From assembly GCF_050296195.1 (NCBI RefSeq), contig NZ_JBNKRB010000054.1: a stretch of 64,000 nt of DNA, one strand, 5' to 3'. The notes under the pieces were generated by a model. It saw only the letters and a list, made by a program, of their open reading frames with translations. It ran no database searches and was not told where the DNA came from. A program made the position numbers and the translations under genes. Below are positions 53,536 through 63,002 of this stretch, in pieces (the stretch's first letter is position 1; the number at the start of each line of letters is the position of its first letter). The stretch comes from Gynuella sp050296195 (GTDB lineage Bacteria > Pseudomonadota > Gammaproteobacteria > Pseudomonadales > Natronospirillaceae).

Positions 53536-53585
53536 TTTTGAGCAGATGCTGTAATTTTCTGAGCAACAGTCATTAGGAGATGATT

Positions 53586-54083
53586 GTGAAAGGTACCAAT
53601 TTAATAACAAAAGAAATGGTCCTGCTGGATATCGAAGCACCCACTAAACAAGAACTGATTCACCATCTATGTGGTCAGCTTTTTTTAGTCAGAAGAACCG
53701 ACTCGCCGGCATTGCTTTATCAGGATGTGATTAGCCGTGAAGAGAAAGTCAGTACTTTTGCTGGTGCTTCAATGGCAATACCGCATGCGTTGAGCCAGTA
53801 CATCAGCGAACCGTCGCTGTGTTTTGCCCGTGTGAAAAGTGATGGGTTCACATGGGATGGTGCAGATGAAGCTGTACGCTTTGTGTTCATGCACGTGGTG
53901 CCGGTTCAGAGCAGCGATTTGCAACGGCTGCGGGAAAGCCAGTCAAAGGTATTTTCCGCGATTGCTGAGCTGATCACTCTGACCGATGTCCAGTCTATGT
54001 GGGCCGAAACCGGGGATAAAGACGAAATTTTGTCCAGCTTATATAGCGCTTTTGGACGACACGGAATATCCGAAGCGAAGTAA
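53586..54083 (+). CDS. stand-alone PTS mannitol EIIA
   Basis: 165 residues if the GTG at 53586 is the start; the ATG at 53580 sits directly on the AGGAG ribosome site and is less suitable. A EIIA-Ntr/mannitol-type domain: the phosphorylation His lies in MAIPHALSQY. It accepts the phosphoryl group from HPr and passes it to the EIIB of the mannitol transporter. It starts the operon, 36 bases before the EIICB gene. The fusion protein at 56790 carries another EIIA. Confidence 0.85.
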   Translation: MKGTNLITKEMVLLDIEAPTKQELIHHLCGQLFLVRRTDSPALLYQDVISREEKVSTFAGASMAIPHALSQYISEPSLCFARVKSDGFTWDGADEAVRFVFMHVVPVQSSDLQRLRESQSKVFSAIAELITLTDVQSMWAETGDKDEILSSLYSAFGRHGISEAK

Positions 54084-54119
54084 GCAATCCTTCAATAACA
54101 ATAATTTGAGGAATACTTT

Positions 54120-55499
54120 ATGTCGCAGACAAACAACTTGAAAGTTGGCGTCCAGAAAGTTGGACGTTTCCTCAGTGCCATGGTCATGCCGAACATCGGT
54201 GCGTTCATTGCCTGGGGCCTGATTACCGCTCTGTTTATTCCAACGGGCTGGTTGCCCAGTGAAACACTGGCCGCATTAGTTGCTCCGATGATTAATTATC
54301 TCTTGCCTCTGTTGATCGGTTATACCGGTGGCAAACTGGTTGGAGGTGACCGTGGAGCGGTTGCCGGAGCGATTACCACCATGGGCGTCATTGTTGGTGC
54401 AGATATTCCAATGTTCCTGGGCGCAATGATCGTTGGTCCTTTGGGCGGTTATGTCATCAAAAAATTCGATCAAATGGTTCATGGCAAGGTGAAAGCCGGT
54501 TTTGAAATGCTGGTCAATAATTTCTCTATTGGCATTCTCGGCATGATTACCGCACTGCTGGCTTATGTGGTCATTGGCCCGGTGGTTCAGGTATTGACCC
54601 AGGGGCTGGGAGCCGGAGTTGGTTGGATCGTCGACCATAAGTTATTGCCACTGGTGTCTATTATTGTTGAGCCGGCCAAAATCCTGTTCCTAAACAATGC
54701 CATCAATCATGGTGTGTTCACTCCCTTGGGGGCTGAGCAGTCAGCAGCTGTGGGTAAATCTATTTTTTATCTGATTGAAACCAACCCCGGGCCAGGTCTG
54801 GGTGTGTTGTTGGCCTTTATGCTGGTTGGAAAAGGTGCTGCCAAATCATCTGCTTACGGTGCTTCCATTATTCATTTCCTTGGCGGTATTCACGAAATTT
54901 ATTTCCCCTATGTATTGATGAAACCTCGTTTGATTCTTGCAGTAATCGCCGGGGGTGTAACGGGCGTGACTGTAAACATGATGTTTGGCAATGGTTTGGC
55001 GGGTCCGCCATCTCCTGGTTCTATTTTTGCGTTGACACTGATGTCTACCAAGGGGGTTGGCATTCTGTTGACCTGGGCGTCCATCGCTGCCGCGGCAGCC
55101 GTTTCCTTTGTTGTGGCGGCCATTTTTATTCGTATGGATAACACTGAAACTACTGATCTGGCGGCAGCTCAGGCCGATATGGCGGCGATGAAAGCCGAAT
55201 CCAAAGGCGCCGCATTGTCCTCCTCAAAAGTGCAAAAAATAGTTGTTGCTTGTGATGCTGGTATGGGGTCATCGGCAATGGGCGCGACTGTTTTGCGCAA
55301 TAAAGTCAAAGATGCCGGACTGGATATCGAAGTGATCAACCTGGCTATCAATGATTTGGCAGATGCCGACATTGTGATTACGCAGGCGGAGCTAACCCCT
55401 CGGGCACAGCAGAAGTTACCTGCTGCTCAGCATTATAGTATTGGCAACTTCATGGATGGCGCCTTCTACGACGATCTCGTCGCCCGTTTGAAAGCCTGA
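54120..55499 (+). CDS. mtlA: PTS mannitol transporter subunit EIICB
   Basis: 459 residues. Membrane EIIC domain (about 1-345) with VGRFLSAMVMPNIGAFIAWG, PLLIGYTGGKLVGG and NNAINHGVFTPLG; then EIIB with the phosphorylated Cys in IVVACDAGMGSSAMGA (about 375-390). No EIIA follows, consistent with the separate EIIA gene. It imports mannitol as mannitol-1-phosphate through the inner membrane. Confidence 0.94.
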   Translation: MSQTNNLKVGVQKVGRFLSAMVMPNIGAFIAWGLITALFIPTGWLPSETLAALVAPMINYLLPLLIGYTGGKLVGGDRGAVAGAITTMGVIVGADIPMFLGAMIVGPLGGYVIKKFDQMVHGKVKAGFEMLVNNFSIGILGMITALLAYVVIGPVVQVLTQGLGAGVGWIVDHKLLPLVSIIVEPAKILFLNNAINHGVFTPLGAEQSAAVGKSIFYLIETNPGPGLGVLLAFMLVGKGAAKSSAYGASIIHFLGGIHEIYFPYVLMKPRLILAVIAGGVTGVTVNMMFGNGLAGPPSPGSIFALTLMSTKGVGILLTWASIAAAAAVSFVVAAIFIRMDNTETTDLAAAQADMAAMKAESKGAALSSSKVQKIVVACDAGMGSSAMGATVLRNKVKDAGLDIEVINLAINDLADADIVITQAELTPRAQQKLPAAQHYSIGNFMDGAFYDDLVARLKA

Positions 55500-55513
55500 A
55501 CTTGTCTCATAAG

Positions 55514-55539
55514 GGCCTTAACAAAAAATCGTTAAGGCC
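55514..55539 (+). terminator. internal terminator-like hairpin between mtlA and mtlD
   Basis: Stem GGCCTTAAC / GTTAAGGCC with an 8-base loop, followed by TGTCTTCTTTTA. It sits 14 bases past the mtlA stop and 35 before mtlD, so it may lower mtlD transcription relative to mtlA. Confidence 0.55.
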
Positions 55540-55574
55540 TGTCTTCTTTTATAGTCAAAAACTCGGAGAAAGAT

Positions 55575-56708
55575 ATGAAAACGGCTGTTCAGATCGGGGC
55601 GGGCAATATTGGCCGGGGGTTTATCGGTATGCTGTTGTCCCAGGCTGGATACAAAGTGATATTTGCAGATGTGCAAAAAGAGGTGGTGGAAGCCCTATCA
55701 AAGTGTTGCCGATACACTGTCGAAGTGGTCGGGGAAAGCCGACAGTTCGTTGAAGTTGGTCCGGTCGATGGGGTGGATTCCAACAGTCAGGCATTGATTG
55801 ATGCGTTGGTTGATGCGGAATTGGTGACCACGGCTGTTGGGCCGAATGTTCTGAAGTGGATTGCACCTGCTCTTGTTCGTGGTATTGAGCAGATGGTACA
55901 GAGTGGCCGTACTAAGCCATTGAATATTATTGCCTGTGAAAATGCGGTTAGAGCGACCTCTCAGTTAAAACAGTTGGTGTTGGAACAGTTGCCGATTGAG
56001 CTGCCGCCGTGGGTGGCATTTGTTGATGCGGCAGTTGATCGTATTGTGCCTCCGATGGACAAGACACACGATGTTTTGGCTGTCAGAGTGGAAGAGTTCT
56101 GTGAGTGGCTGGTGGAAAAATCAGCCTTTGCCGGAGAGGTACCGGATGTTCCTGGTATGACGGCCGTGGATAATCTGGAAGCCGGTGTAGAACGCAAGTT
56201 GTTTACGCTCAATACTGGTCACGCCGTTTGTGCATGGGTTGGTCAGTATCTTGGGTTTAATACCATCGCTGAAGCCATTGCTGACACGCGGGTCAACGCA
56301 GTGGTGCGTGCTGTTATGGGGCAATCCGGCGCGGCGCTGATCGCCAAACATCATTTTGACCCCGCTGCGCATCAAGCGTACATCGATAAAATCATCAAGC
56401 GTTTTGAGAATCCGTATATCGTTGACGATGTTGCACGAGTTGGACGTCAGCCGATTCGTAAGTTGAGCCGTGGAGAGCGCATTGCAAGCCCATTATCGAC
56501 CGCGCTGTCATTTTCGCTGCCGGTGGATAAACTTTTATTGGGCGCTGCTGCGGCTATGCATTTTCACAACGATGAAGACCCGCAAGTGTCGGAAATACAT
56601 GAATTGATCAAACAAAAAGGTGTTGCTGAGGTGTTTGTCGAGTTGTCCGGAATCGGGCAGGGAGAGGTTGTGGCGGATATGTATCAGCATATGGAACAGT
56701 ATTTGTGA
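55575..56708 (+). CDS. mtlD: mannitol-1-phosphate 5-dehydrogenase
   Basis: 377 residues, full length. NAD-binding start QIGAGNIGRGFIGMLLSQAG, then NIIACENAVRATSQL, FVDAAVDRIVPP, and the polyol-dehydrogenase motif around VERKLFTLNTGHAVCAWVG. It oxidises mannitol-1-phosphate to fructose-6-phosphate. Between mtlA and the EIIA-HPr-EI fusion, all rightward. GGAGAAAG precedes the start. Confidence 0.95.
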   Translation: MKTAVQIGAGNIGRGFIGMLLSQAGYKVIFADVQKEVVEALSKCCRYTVEVVGESRQFVEVGPVDGVDSNSQALIDALVDAELVTTAVGPNVLKWIAPALVRGIEQMVQSGRTKPLNIIACENAVRATSQLKQLVLEQLPIELPPWVAFVDAAVDRIVPPMDKTHDVLAVRVEEFCEWLVEKSAFAGEVPDVPGMTAVDNLEAGVERKLFTLNTGHAVCAWVGQYLGFNTIAEAIADTRVNAVVRAVMGQSGAALIAKHHFDPAAHQAYIDKIIKRFENPYIVDDVARVGRQPIRKLSRGERIASPLSTALSFSLPVDKLLLGAAAAMHFHNDEDPQVSEIHELIKQKGVAEVFVELSGIGQGEVVADMYQHMEQYL

Positions 56709-56789
56709 GAAGAGTGCTCTGATGAATTGGTTGATGTAGTACATGGCGATCATCAGAGCTTGGTTTATTTATCAATAGCAGGAGTGGCC

Positions 56790-59411
56790 ATGTCTTTTTT
56801 TAAGAAAATTTTTTCCGGTAAGCATCAGACTGACGCTTCGGAACCCACGGCACCGGCCAGCCCGGAAGTAATGACTGAGTCGGATCCTAAGCCCGGATTA
56901 ACCATATCACTTGATGATATTCTGATTCGACAATCTGTCGCATCAAAAGATGAGGCACTCAAGTTATTGGCTGAGCAAATGTTGAAAAGCGGTTATGTGG
57001 CTGCCGATTACAGTAGTGCATTGAAAGCCCGAGAGGCACAGGTCAGTACCTACTTGCTCAATGGTGTTGCGATTCCTCATGGTAACGCTGAAGCGAAAAA
57101 CCTGGTGCTTAAAACGGGGATTGTTGTTGCTCAGTTTCCGCAGGGGGTAGAGTGGAATGATCGCGGCGAGACGGTGCATTTGGCTGTGGGAATTGCCGCT
57201 AACAGTGATGAACATCTGCAAGTTCTAAGTAAGCTGACCAATGTGGTCATGGATGAAACCCTGGCTAAAAAATTGGGTAGTACAGCCAGTGCGATTGAAA
57301 TTGCCGAAGCCCTGGGGCAGGACGTAACCCATGAGACAATAGCAACGGCTGAAGATTTTCCATGTTGTCGTCAGGTCAGAATTATTGATAAGGCTGGCAT
57401 GCATGCTCGCCCCGCAACGCTGTTGGCTGAACAGGCCGCAGAATACAGCGATACCGACATTCGTATTCGTTTTGGCAATAAAGCTGTGAATGCTAAATCG
57501 ATGGCGTCGATTTTGACCCTTGGTGCCAGCTTTGAGGACGAGTTGGTCATTTCTGCCCAGGGACCTCAGGCGGAAACAGCAGTATCTCATTTGACCGATA
57601 TGCTGGCCCAGGGATTAGATAATGACGCAGAGGTCAGTGGCAATGCCAGTTACAATCCATTGCAAGGGCTTAAGTTTATTGAAAATCCTCAAGGGCGATT
57701 GGTTATTAAAGGTGCAGCGGCTTCGCCAGGTATTGCCTGCGCGGGCATCTATGTATTTAAGGAAGAAGAGCTGCATCTGCAGAAAACTGCGACTGACCCT
57801 AAAGAGGAACTTCTGGCGCTGGACACTGCATTGAACAGGGCATTCGATCAGTTGAACGAGCTTTACCAGCAGATGCAAAAGTCTGCGCCGGCTGACGCGG
57901 CTATTTTTAAGGCTCAACAACAGCTGTTGCGAGATGATTCTATTGTGGCCACGGCTAAAGACATTATTCGGGAAGGTTATAAAGCAGCCTGGTCCTGGGA
58001 TCGGGCATTAAAGGACCAAATAGCAGCGCTTGAAGCGCTTGAAGATGAGCGCATAAAAGCGCGCGCTGCAGACATGTATGACGTTGCCCAGCGTGTGGCG
58101 CGAATTCTGGAGAACAAAGGAGACGGCTTCCAGTTTCCCCATGATCGGGATTTTATTCTGGTCGCGTCAGAGCTGACGCCCTCGCAAACGGCCTATCTTG
58201 ATCAAGTACCGATCAAGGCAATATGTACCGAGCTGGGTGGCCCCAATAGTCATATGGCGATTCTGGCCAGAGCGCTCGGCATTCCGGCAATTGTCGGGAC
58301 TGGAACAGGGCTTTTGGAACGACTTACGGATGAGCAGACCGCAGTGCTGGACGCACAGTCTGCAACGTTGGTCGTTGAGCCAGACGAGCAAACCCGGGTG
58401 CAGGCAGATCAATTGATCCAAGCCTGGAAAGATATTCAGGATGTGGAAAATTCCCAGAAATTTGAATCAGCCGTGACAACTGACGGCGTTGGTATCGAAG
58501 TAGTCTGTAATATTGCTAAACCACAGGATGCTCAATCTGTGCTCGATAATGGTGGAGAGGGTGTTGGTCTGCTCAGGACTGAATTCATGTTTGAAGCCTC
58601 TACCGTAGAGCCGACAGTTGATGAGCAATTCGAATCGTTGAAGCAGATCGTCTCCGTGTTGGGAAGCCGACAGTTGATTGTGCGGACGGCAGATATTGGT
58701 GGTGACAAGCCAGTGTCCTGGTTGCATATGCCTCATGAAGATAATCCTTTTCTGGGGGTGCGGGGAATACGGTTGTCACTGCGTAATGAGGCCATGTTCC
58801 GTAATCAGCTGAAAGCCATATACCGGACAGCAATGTGGCAGCATGAACAACAGGTGTCGTCCGGCATTCACATTATGTTTCCGATGATCGCCAAGTTATC
58901 TGAGTGGCAGGTGGCGCGGGATATTGCTGAACAGGTCCGCCAGGAGCTGAGTGCTCCGGTATTACCGCTGGGTATTATGATCGAAGTGCCATCGGCAGCG
59001 CTGCTGGCTGATCATCTGGCCAAAGAAGTTGATTTCTTTTCCATAGGCTCCAACGATCTGACTCAGTACACACTGGCAATGGATCGTCTGCATCCACAAT
59101 TGGCAGCAGAAGCGGACAGCTATAGTCCGGCGTTGTTGAAACTGATCGACATGACCGTCAAGGCAGCCAAGGCTCACGGTAAATGGGTGGGGGTCTGTGG
59201 AAATATGGCGGCAGACCCGGATATGGCCAGCATTTTGGTGGGGTTGGGGGTTTCAGAACTATCTGTCAGTCCAGCCAATGTGCCGGCTGTGAAACTGCTG
59301 ATTCGTTCTGTTGCTCATGCCAAACTGCATGAAAAAGCTACTAAGGCCCTGCAGCTTGGCCACTCCCGCGAAATCCGTAAGCTCTACGAAGATCGCAGCG
59401 ATTTACTCTGA
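56790..59411 (+). CDS. PTS EIIA-HPr-enzyme I fusion protein
   Basis: 873 residues from the ATG at 56790 (GGAG upstream); the frame opens at 56727. Domain order: EIIA of fructose/mannitol type (about 30-180, active His in VAIPHGNAEAK), HPr (about 190-285, His in IIDKAGMHARPATLLAEQAA), then enzyme I (about 300-873) with the phospho-His in TELGGPNSHMAILARALG, the PEP-site LLRTEFMFE, DIGGDKP and the Cys in GVCGNMAADP. It can carry phosphate from PEP to sugar permeases by itself. At the end of the mannitol operon it makes this locus self-sufficient. FruB-like and similar to multiphosphoryl transfer proteins. Confidence 0.93.
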   Translation: MSFFKKIFSGKHQTDASEPTAPASPEVMTESDPKPGLTISLDDILIRQSVASKDEALKLLAEQMLKSGYVAADYSSALKAREAQVSTYLLNGVAIPHGNAEAKNLVLKTGIVVAQFPQGVEWNDRGETVHLAVGIAANSDEHLQVLSKLTNVVMDETLAKKLGSTASAIEIAEALGQDVTHETIATAEDFPCCRQVRIIDKAGMHARPATLLAEQAAEYSDTDIRIRFGNKAVNAKSMASILTLGASFEDELVISAQGPQAETAVSHLTDMLAQGLDNDAEVSGNASYNPLQGLKFIENPQGRLVIKGAAASPGIACAGIYVFKEEELHLQKTATDPKEELLALDTALNRAFDQLNELYQQMQKSAPADAAIFKAQQQLLRDDSIVATAKDIIREGYKAAWSWDRALKDQIAALEALEDERIKARAADMYDVAQRVARILENKGDGFQFPHDRDFILVASELTPSQTAYLDQVPIKAICTELGGPNSHMAILARALGIPAIVGTGTGLLERLTDEQTAVLDAQSATLVVEPDEQTRVQADQLIQAWKDIQDVENSQKFESAVTTDGVGIEVVCNIAKPQDAQSVLDNGGEGVGLLRTEFMFEASTVEPTVDEQFESLKQIVSVLGSRQLIVRTADIGGDKPVSWLHMPHEDNPFLGVRGIRLSLRNEAMFRNQLKAIYRTAMWQHEQQVSSGIHIMFPMIAKLSEWQVARDIAEQVRQELSAPVLPLGIMIEVPSAALLADHLAKEVDFFSIGSNDLTQYTLAMDRLHPQLAAEADSYSPALLKLIDMTVKAAKAHGKWVGVCGNMAADPDMASILVGLGVSELSVSPANVPAVKLLIRSVAHAKLHEKATKALQLGHSREIRKLYEDRSDLL

Positions 59412-59421
59412 AGTCATTAAT

Positions 59422-59445
59422 AAGACCTGGCAGGTGCCAGGTCTT
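59422..59445. terminator. bidirectional terminator between the PTS fusion gene and hemJ
   Basis: Perfect 10-bp stem AAGACCTGGC / GCCAGGTCTT with loop AGGT between two convergent genes; AATTAAAAA on the right gives a T-run to the leftward transcript. Confidence 0.7.
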
Positions 59446-59448
59446 GAA

Positions 59449-59874
59449 TTAAAAAGGTTTGACTACCACCAGAATGACAGTACCGATCAAAATAAATACG
59501 GGAAGCTCATTAATCACCCGATAGAACTTGTCGCTTTTGGTATTACGATCAGCGCGGAATTGTTTCATCAGGTAACTGAGCCAGTGTTGATAGCCAATCA
59601 GCAGTACTACCAGCAGTAATTTGGCATGTAGCCAGCCTTGAGAAAGCCATCCCGGGTTTAGCCACAATAACCAGACACCCAGAACCAGGACTGCGATTTC
59701 AGATGGCACCATTATGCCCCGGTAAAGCTTGCGCTCCATGATTTTAAAACGTTCCCTGCCAGCTTCATCATCGGTCATGGCGTGATAGACGAATAGTCTT
59801 GGCAGGTAAAAGATACCGGCCATCCAAGTGACAACGGCAATGATGTGTAAAGCTTTAATCCACAGATAAAGCAT
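59449..59874 (-). CDS. hemJ: protoporphyrinogen IX oxidase HemJ
   Basis: 141 residues, four membrane helices, the normal length. Conserved ALHIIAVVTWMAGIFYLPRLFVYH has the His that binds heme, and KLLLVVLLIGYQHWLS has further conserved residues. It oxidises protoporphyrinogen IX in the inner membrane during heme synthesis. Convergent with the PTS fusion; 35 bases after the clcA-type gene in the same direction. Confidence 0.9.
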   Translation of the reverse strand: MLYLWIKALHIIAVVTWMAGIFYLPRLFVYHAMTDDEAGRERFKIMERKLYRGIMVPSEIAVLVLGVWLLWLNPGWLSQGWLHAKLLLVVLLIGYQHWLSYLMKQFRADRNTKSDKFYRVINELPVFILIGTVILVVVKPF

Positions 59875-59909
59875 TAGTTTCTCCTCTCTCGTAGCAATCT
59901 TTTCATAAA

Positions 59910-61361
59910 TTATGGGGCAGACTTCGGTGCCGTTGTGTCTGCTTCTGGTGTTTGCTGTTCAGCGTCCTGTTCTTCTTTATGTTGTTTCCTCAGGCTTTCA
60001 CGCAGAGTGCGCTCCAGCAATTGAGAATAAATGGGGCGGCCTCCGAGCAACTGGGCCAGCATAGTGGCCCCCAGACAGGTTATCAGCAATGGCAGGATAA
60101 GATGATAATTATTGGTCATTTCAATCACCAGTGTGATGCCTGTCAAAGGCGCTCTCACGGTTGCGGCGAATAGCGCCCCCATACCTGCAATCGCAAACGT
60201 GCCCGGTTCTATGCCCATCGTCGGAAACAATGCCTGAGAGGCCAGCCCGAAAAATGTACCAAACAATGTCCCTATGGCGAGCATAGGCGCAAAAATGCCT
60301 CCAGGAGCACCTGAACCGAAACATACAAGAGTCAGGAATACCCGGCCAATAAATAGTGCCAACAGGATCATCAGACTGTAGGCGCCATTGGTGGCTTGAG
60401 GAATAAGTTGCAGTCCACCGCCGGTGAGTTCTGGAATATACAGCAACAAAATTCCGAATGAACCACCAATGAATGCTCCAATACTGAGTCGCCGCCAGAG
60501 ACTGCCCCGATAGAGGTGAGCAAAATAGTCGAGAGTTTTTACGACCATTTTATTGAACAGTACTCCCATGATGCCAAACAGAATTCCCAGCACCAGATAG
60601 AGCCAGAGACTCTGCAGTTCAGGTGGCTCGTAGCTTGGCATGATGATGACTGCATCCTGGCCGTGAATGATACGGAATACAATATTGGCGGTGATGGATG
60701 CCAGGAACACCGCTTTAATGGCAATCAGGCTGTACTTAAACTGGGGTCGCATCTCTTCGATGACAAACATGGTGCCTGCCAGAGGTGCATTGAAGGCGGC
60801 TGAGAGACCTGCGGCAGCGCCAGCGGCCAATAATGAATGTTTGCCCTCTTCGCTTTTCAAACGAAATATATCTGACATCATACGACCGATATTTCCGCCC
60901 ATTTGAACAGTGGGGCCTTCTCGCCCCAGAATCATCCCTGAGCCCAGCGAGCCAAGACCACCAATAAATTTGACCGGAAGTACCCGCCACCAGCGGACCG
61001 GACGTAGATTATCCATGGCTCCTTCTATCTCTGGGATGCCCGAACCGGCGGCTTCAGGCGCAAACCTCTGAGTCAGGTAATAGCCAATGCTGGCCAGTGA
61101 TGCACTGATCAGAAAGGCAAAAAACCAGACAACCCAGGCGGGCAATGATTCGCGTATAAAGTCTGTTCTGTGTGCAGCAATGGCATGAACACCAATTTCA
61201 AAATAGCTGCCGAACCCCCCAACCACAATGCCGATAATTGAGGAGAGTATCAGTATAGAAAGGGGGGTTTTATCCTTGTTTAGAAATCTTCTGACAATAT
61301 TACTGGGTTGCTCAATATTACCGCTGCCGGAAGGTGTTGATTCCTTATTAGCACTACTCAT
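59910..61361 (-). CDS. clcA: ClC-family chloride/proton antiporter, ClcA-like
   Basis: 483 residues from the likely ATG at 61361; the frame begins at 61442. Selectivity motifs are intact: GSGIPEIEG (Cl- site), GREGPTVQMGGNIG with the gating Glu, VIEEMRPQF with the internal proton Glu, and RPIYSQLLERTLRE with the Tyr. So it should be an exchanger rather than a channel. About 18 membrane spans as in the E. coli protein. The Ala/Glu-rich C-terminal tail (HKEEQDAEQQTPEAD) is not conserved. ClC exchangers support acid resistance. Confidence 0.92.
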   Translation of the reverse strand: MSSANKESTPSGSGNIEQPSNIVRRFLNKDKTPLSILILSSIIGIVVGGFGSYFEIGVHAIAAHRTDFIRESLPAWVVWFFAFLISASLASIGYYLTQRFAPEAAGSGIPEIEGAMDNLRPVRWWRVLPVKFIGGLGSLGSGMILGREGPTVQMGGNIGRMMSDIFRLKSEEGKHSLLAAGAAAGLSAAFNAPLAGTMFVIEEMRPQFKYSLIAIKAVFLASITANIVFRIIHGQDAVIIMPSYEPPELQSLWLYLVLGILFGIMGVLFNKMVVKTLDYFAHLYRGSLWRRLSIGAFIGGSFGILLLYIPELTGGGLQLIPQATNGAYSLMILLALFIGRVFLTLVCFGSGAPGGIFAPMLAIGTLFGTFFGLASQALFPTMGIEPGTFAIAGMGALFAATVRAPLTGITLVIEMTNNYHLILPLLITCLGATMLAQLLGGRPIYSQLLERTLRESLRKQHKEEQDAEQQTPEADTTAPKSAP

Positions 61362-61755
61362 GATTGAATTGAAATCCACAAATGTTTGAAATAACTGGAT
61401 ATGCTGCTGAAGCCACAATGACATGTACCATGACAATACCAAAAACTGGCGACAAGACAGTTGATATATATCGGTTCAGTCAGCATGAGACCTGACATGA
61501 TAAGAAGAAACGTAGCTGTTCTCCGTGAGTGCCAGTATAGCGGTATTCAAGTAAATATGACAAAGCTGTCATAGCGGCAGAGATGAAGTGTTAGGAGGGC
61601 ATAGAGTTGTTATGATGGCCAAGCTGGTGTGGTCATAACCGAATCATCTGTAGACGGTCAGTTTTACTACTTTTTTCCAGAAGAATGTGTCGACTCGGTT
61701 ATACTGAATGGCAGGGCTTCTAGTAACTAATAATAAGTGAGATGTTTAGAACATA
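61362..61755. other. divergent promoter region clcA / DUF6776 gene
   Basis: About 390 bases with no gene. Contains an 18-bp palindrome at 61556-61573. No other strong signal. Confidence 0.4.
61556..61573. promoter_or_regulatory. 18-bp palindrome in the divergent region
   Basis: TATGACAaagcTGTCATA, perfect 7-bp arms with 4-base centre, between divergent clcA and the DUF6776 gene. Typical size for a dimeric repressor site; no factor can be named. Confidence 0.35.
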
Positions 61756-62520
61756 ATGGCTAGAGTGAAAGGTAGCAAACAAAAACGTTTGGTAGTTGGG
61801 TACTACCATCCCTGGTGGAAATTTTTCAAAGCTGTTTTGATGCTGATATTACTTTCAAGTGCTGTCTTGGGAGGGTATTGGTACGGCCACGACCGCAAGC
61901 TGAGCTTTGACGATGACAACCATAAAGATGAGCAGATTGTAAATTTGCAATCTCAGGTGAAAGATCTGACCCGGCAATTGGAAAGTGCTGTTTTCAGAGC
62001 TGCGACCGCCGAAAAAGGTGCTGAAGTGGACAGAGTCGCAAGTCAGAAAAATCAGCAGACGATCAAAGTTCTGAAAGATCGGGTGGCAACTCTGCAGGAA
62101 GAAGTTACGCTGTATAAAGGAATTATGGCTCCTGCCAACAACAGCAGTGGTTTGCGGATACAGGAAATGAGTATTACGCCGACAACAGACCTTTCACGTT
62201 TTCGTTACAAGTTGATGTTGACGCAGGTGGGTGATAACAGTCGTTATATCCAGGGATTTGTTAAAGTCAATATTCTTGGGCAGAGCGATGGAGAAAAACA
62301 GACTATTCCATTAAAAGATGTTTCTGAAGAAGTGGATAAAACCGATATCAAATTCCGGTATCGATATTTTCAAGAAATAAGAGGCGAGCTTAATCTTCCA
62401 GAGGGCTTTACACCTGAGCAGATTCAGGTTGTCGCGCAGGCAACCGGAAACAAAGCTGCCAGAGTGGAAAAGCTCTATGATTGGAAAGCTCTGGAGACAG
62501 GCAGCAGTGTGGGGCAATGA
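61756..62520 (+). CDS. DUF6776-like membrane protein with coiled coil
   Basis: 254 residues. Basic N-terminus, one membrane helix (FFKAVLMLILLSSAVLGGYWYG, about 25-46), then a periplasmic coiled coil (about 58-120, QIVNLQSQVKDLTRQLESAV) and a beta-rich C-terminal domain (RIQEMSITPTTDLSRFRYKL; VRYIQGFVKVNI-like strand). Occurs next to bactofilin and erpA in related genomes, as here. No function known; cell-envelope role likely. Its end overlaps the possible starts of the bactofilin gene. Confidence 0.75.
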   Translation: MARVKGSKQKRLVVGYYHPWWKFFKAVLMLILLSSAVLGGYWYGHDRKLSFDDDNHKDEQIVNLQSQVKDLTRQLESAVFRAATAEKGAEVDRVASQKNQQTIKVLKDRVATLQEEVTLYKGIMAPANNSSGLRIQEMSITPTTDLSRFRYKLMLTQVGDNSRYIQGFVKVNILGQSDGEKQTIPLKDVSEEVDKTDIKFRYRYFQEIRGELNLPEGFTPEQIQVVAQATGNKAARVEKLYDWKALETGSSVGQ

Positions 62521-62944
62521 TAAAAACGTGAAACATGACATAACCATAATCTCAAACAATTCTGAAGTCGTAGGCGATCTGAAAGTGAAGGGTGAGCTGC
62601 ATGTCGATGGCAAGATAACCGGGAATATCCTTGCTGAAGACGATTCTGCGGCAGTCGTGAAAATCAGCGATAAAGGAATTATTGAGGGCGAAATTAAAGC
62701 TCCTAAAGTGATTGTCAACGGTACGGTTAAAGGTGACATCTACTCTTCCGAGCATATCGAGCTGGCCCAGAAAGCCAATGTGGAGGGAGATGTTCACTAT
62801 AAAATGATGGAAATGGTTTTAGGGGCAAAGGTAAATGGTAAATTGCTGCATCGTGATGATGCCAAGCCAAAAAAAGGGCTCTTCTCGGGGAAAGGCAATG
62901 ACAAAACTGTGTTAAGTCTGCCTGAATCTCAAAACAATACTTGA
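62507..62944 (+). CDS. bactofilin
   Basis: Polymer-forming cytoskeletal protein. The body HDITIISNNSEVVGDLKVKG, HVDGKITGNILAEDD, KGIIEGEIKAPKVIVNGTV and VEGDVHYKMMEMVLGAKVNGKLL is the right-handed beta-helix of bactofilins. The start is uncertain: GTG at 62507 (GGAG ten bases before) is chosen; ATG 62477 and GTG 62528 are alternatives. The choice overlaps the DUF6776 gene by 14 bases, pointing to coupling. The tail is Lys-rich. Bactofilins form filaments and recruit cell-wall enzymes; an M23 peptidase gene lies nearby. Confidence 0.85.
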   Translation: MWGNDKNVKHDITIISNNSEVVGDLKVKGELHVDGKITGNILAEDDSAAVVKISDKGIIEGEIKAPKVIVNGTVKGDIYSSEHIELAQKANVEGDVHYKMMEMVLGAKVNGKLLHRDDAKPKKGLFSGKGNDKTVLSLPESQNNT

Positions 62945-62964
62945 TGGTTGCACTAGGGTTTAGC

Positions 62965-62984
62965 GATAATAAATTTTCATTATC
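62965..62984. promoter_or_regulatory. GATAAT-N8-ATTATC inverted repeat before erpA
   Basis: A 20-base inverted repeat 19 bases before the erpA start. It resembles a Fur box but has one base too many in the centre, so the match may be chance in an AT-rich stretch. Confidence 0.25.
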
Positions 62985-63002
62985 ATAAATTTATTGGGTT
63001 AT

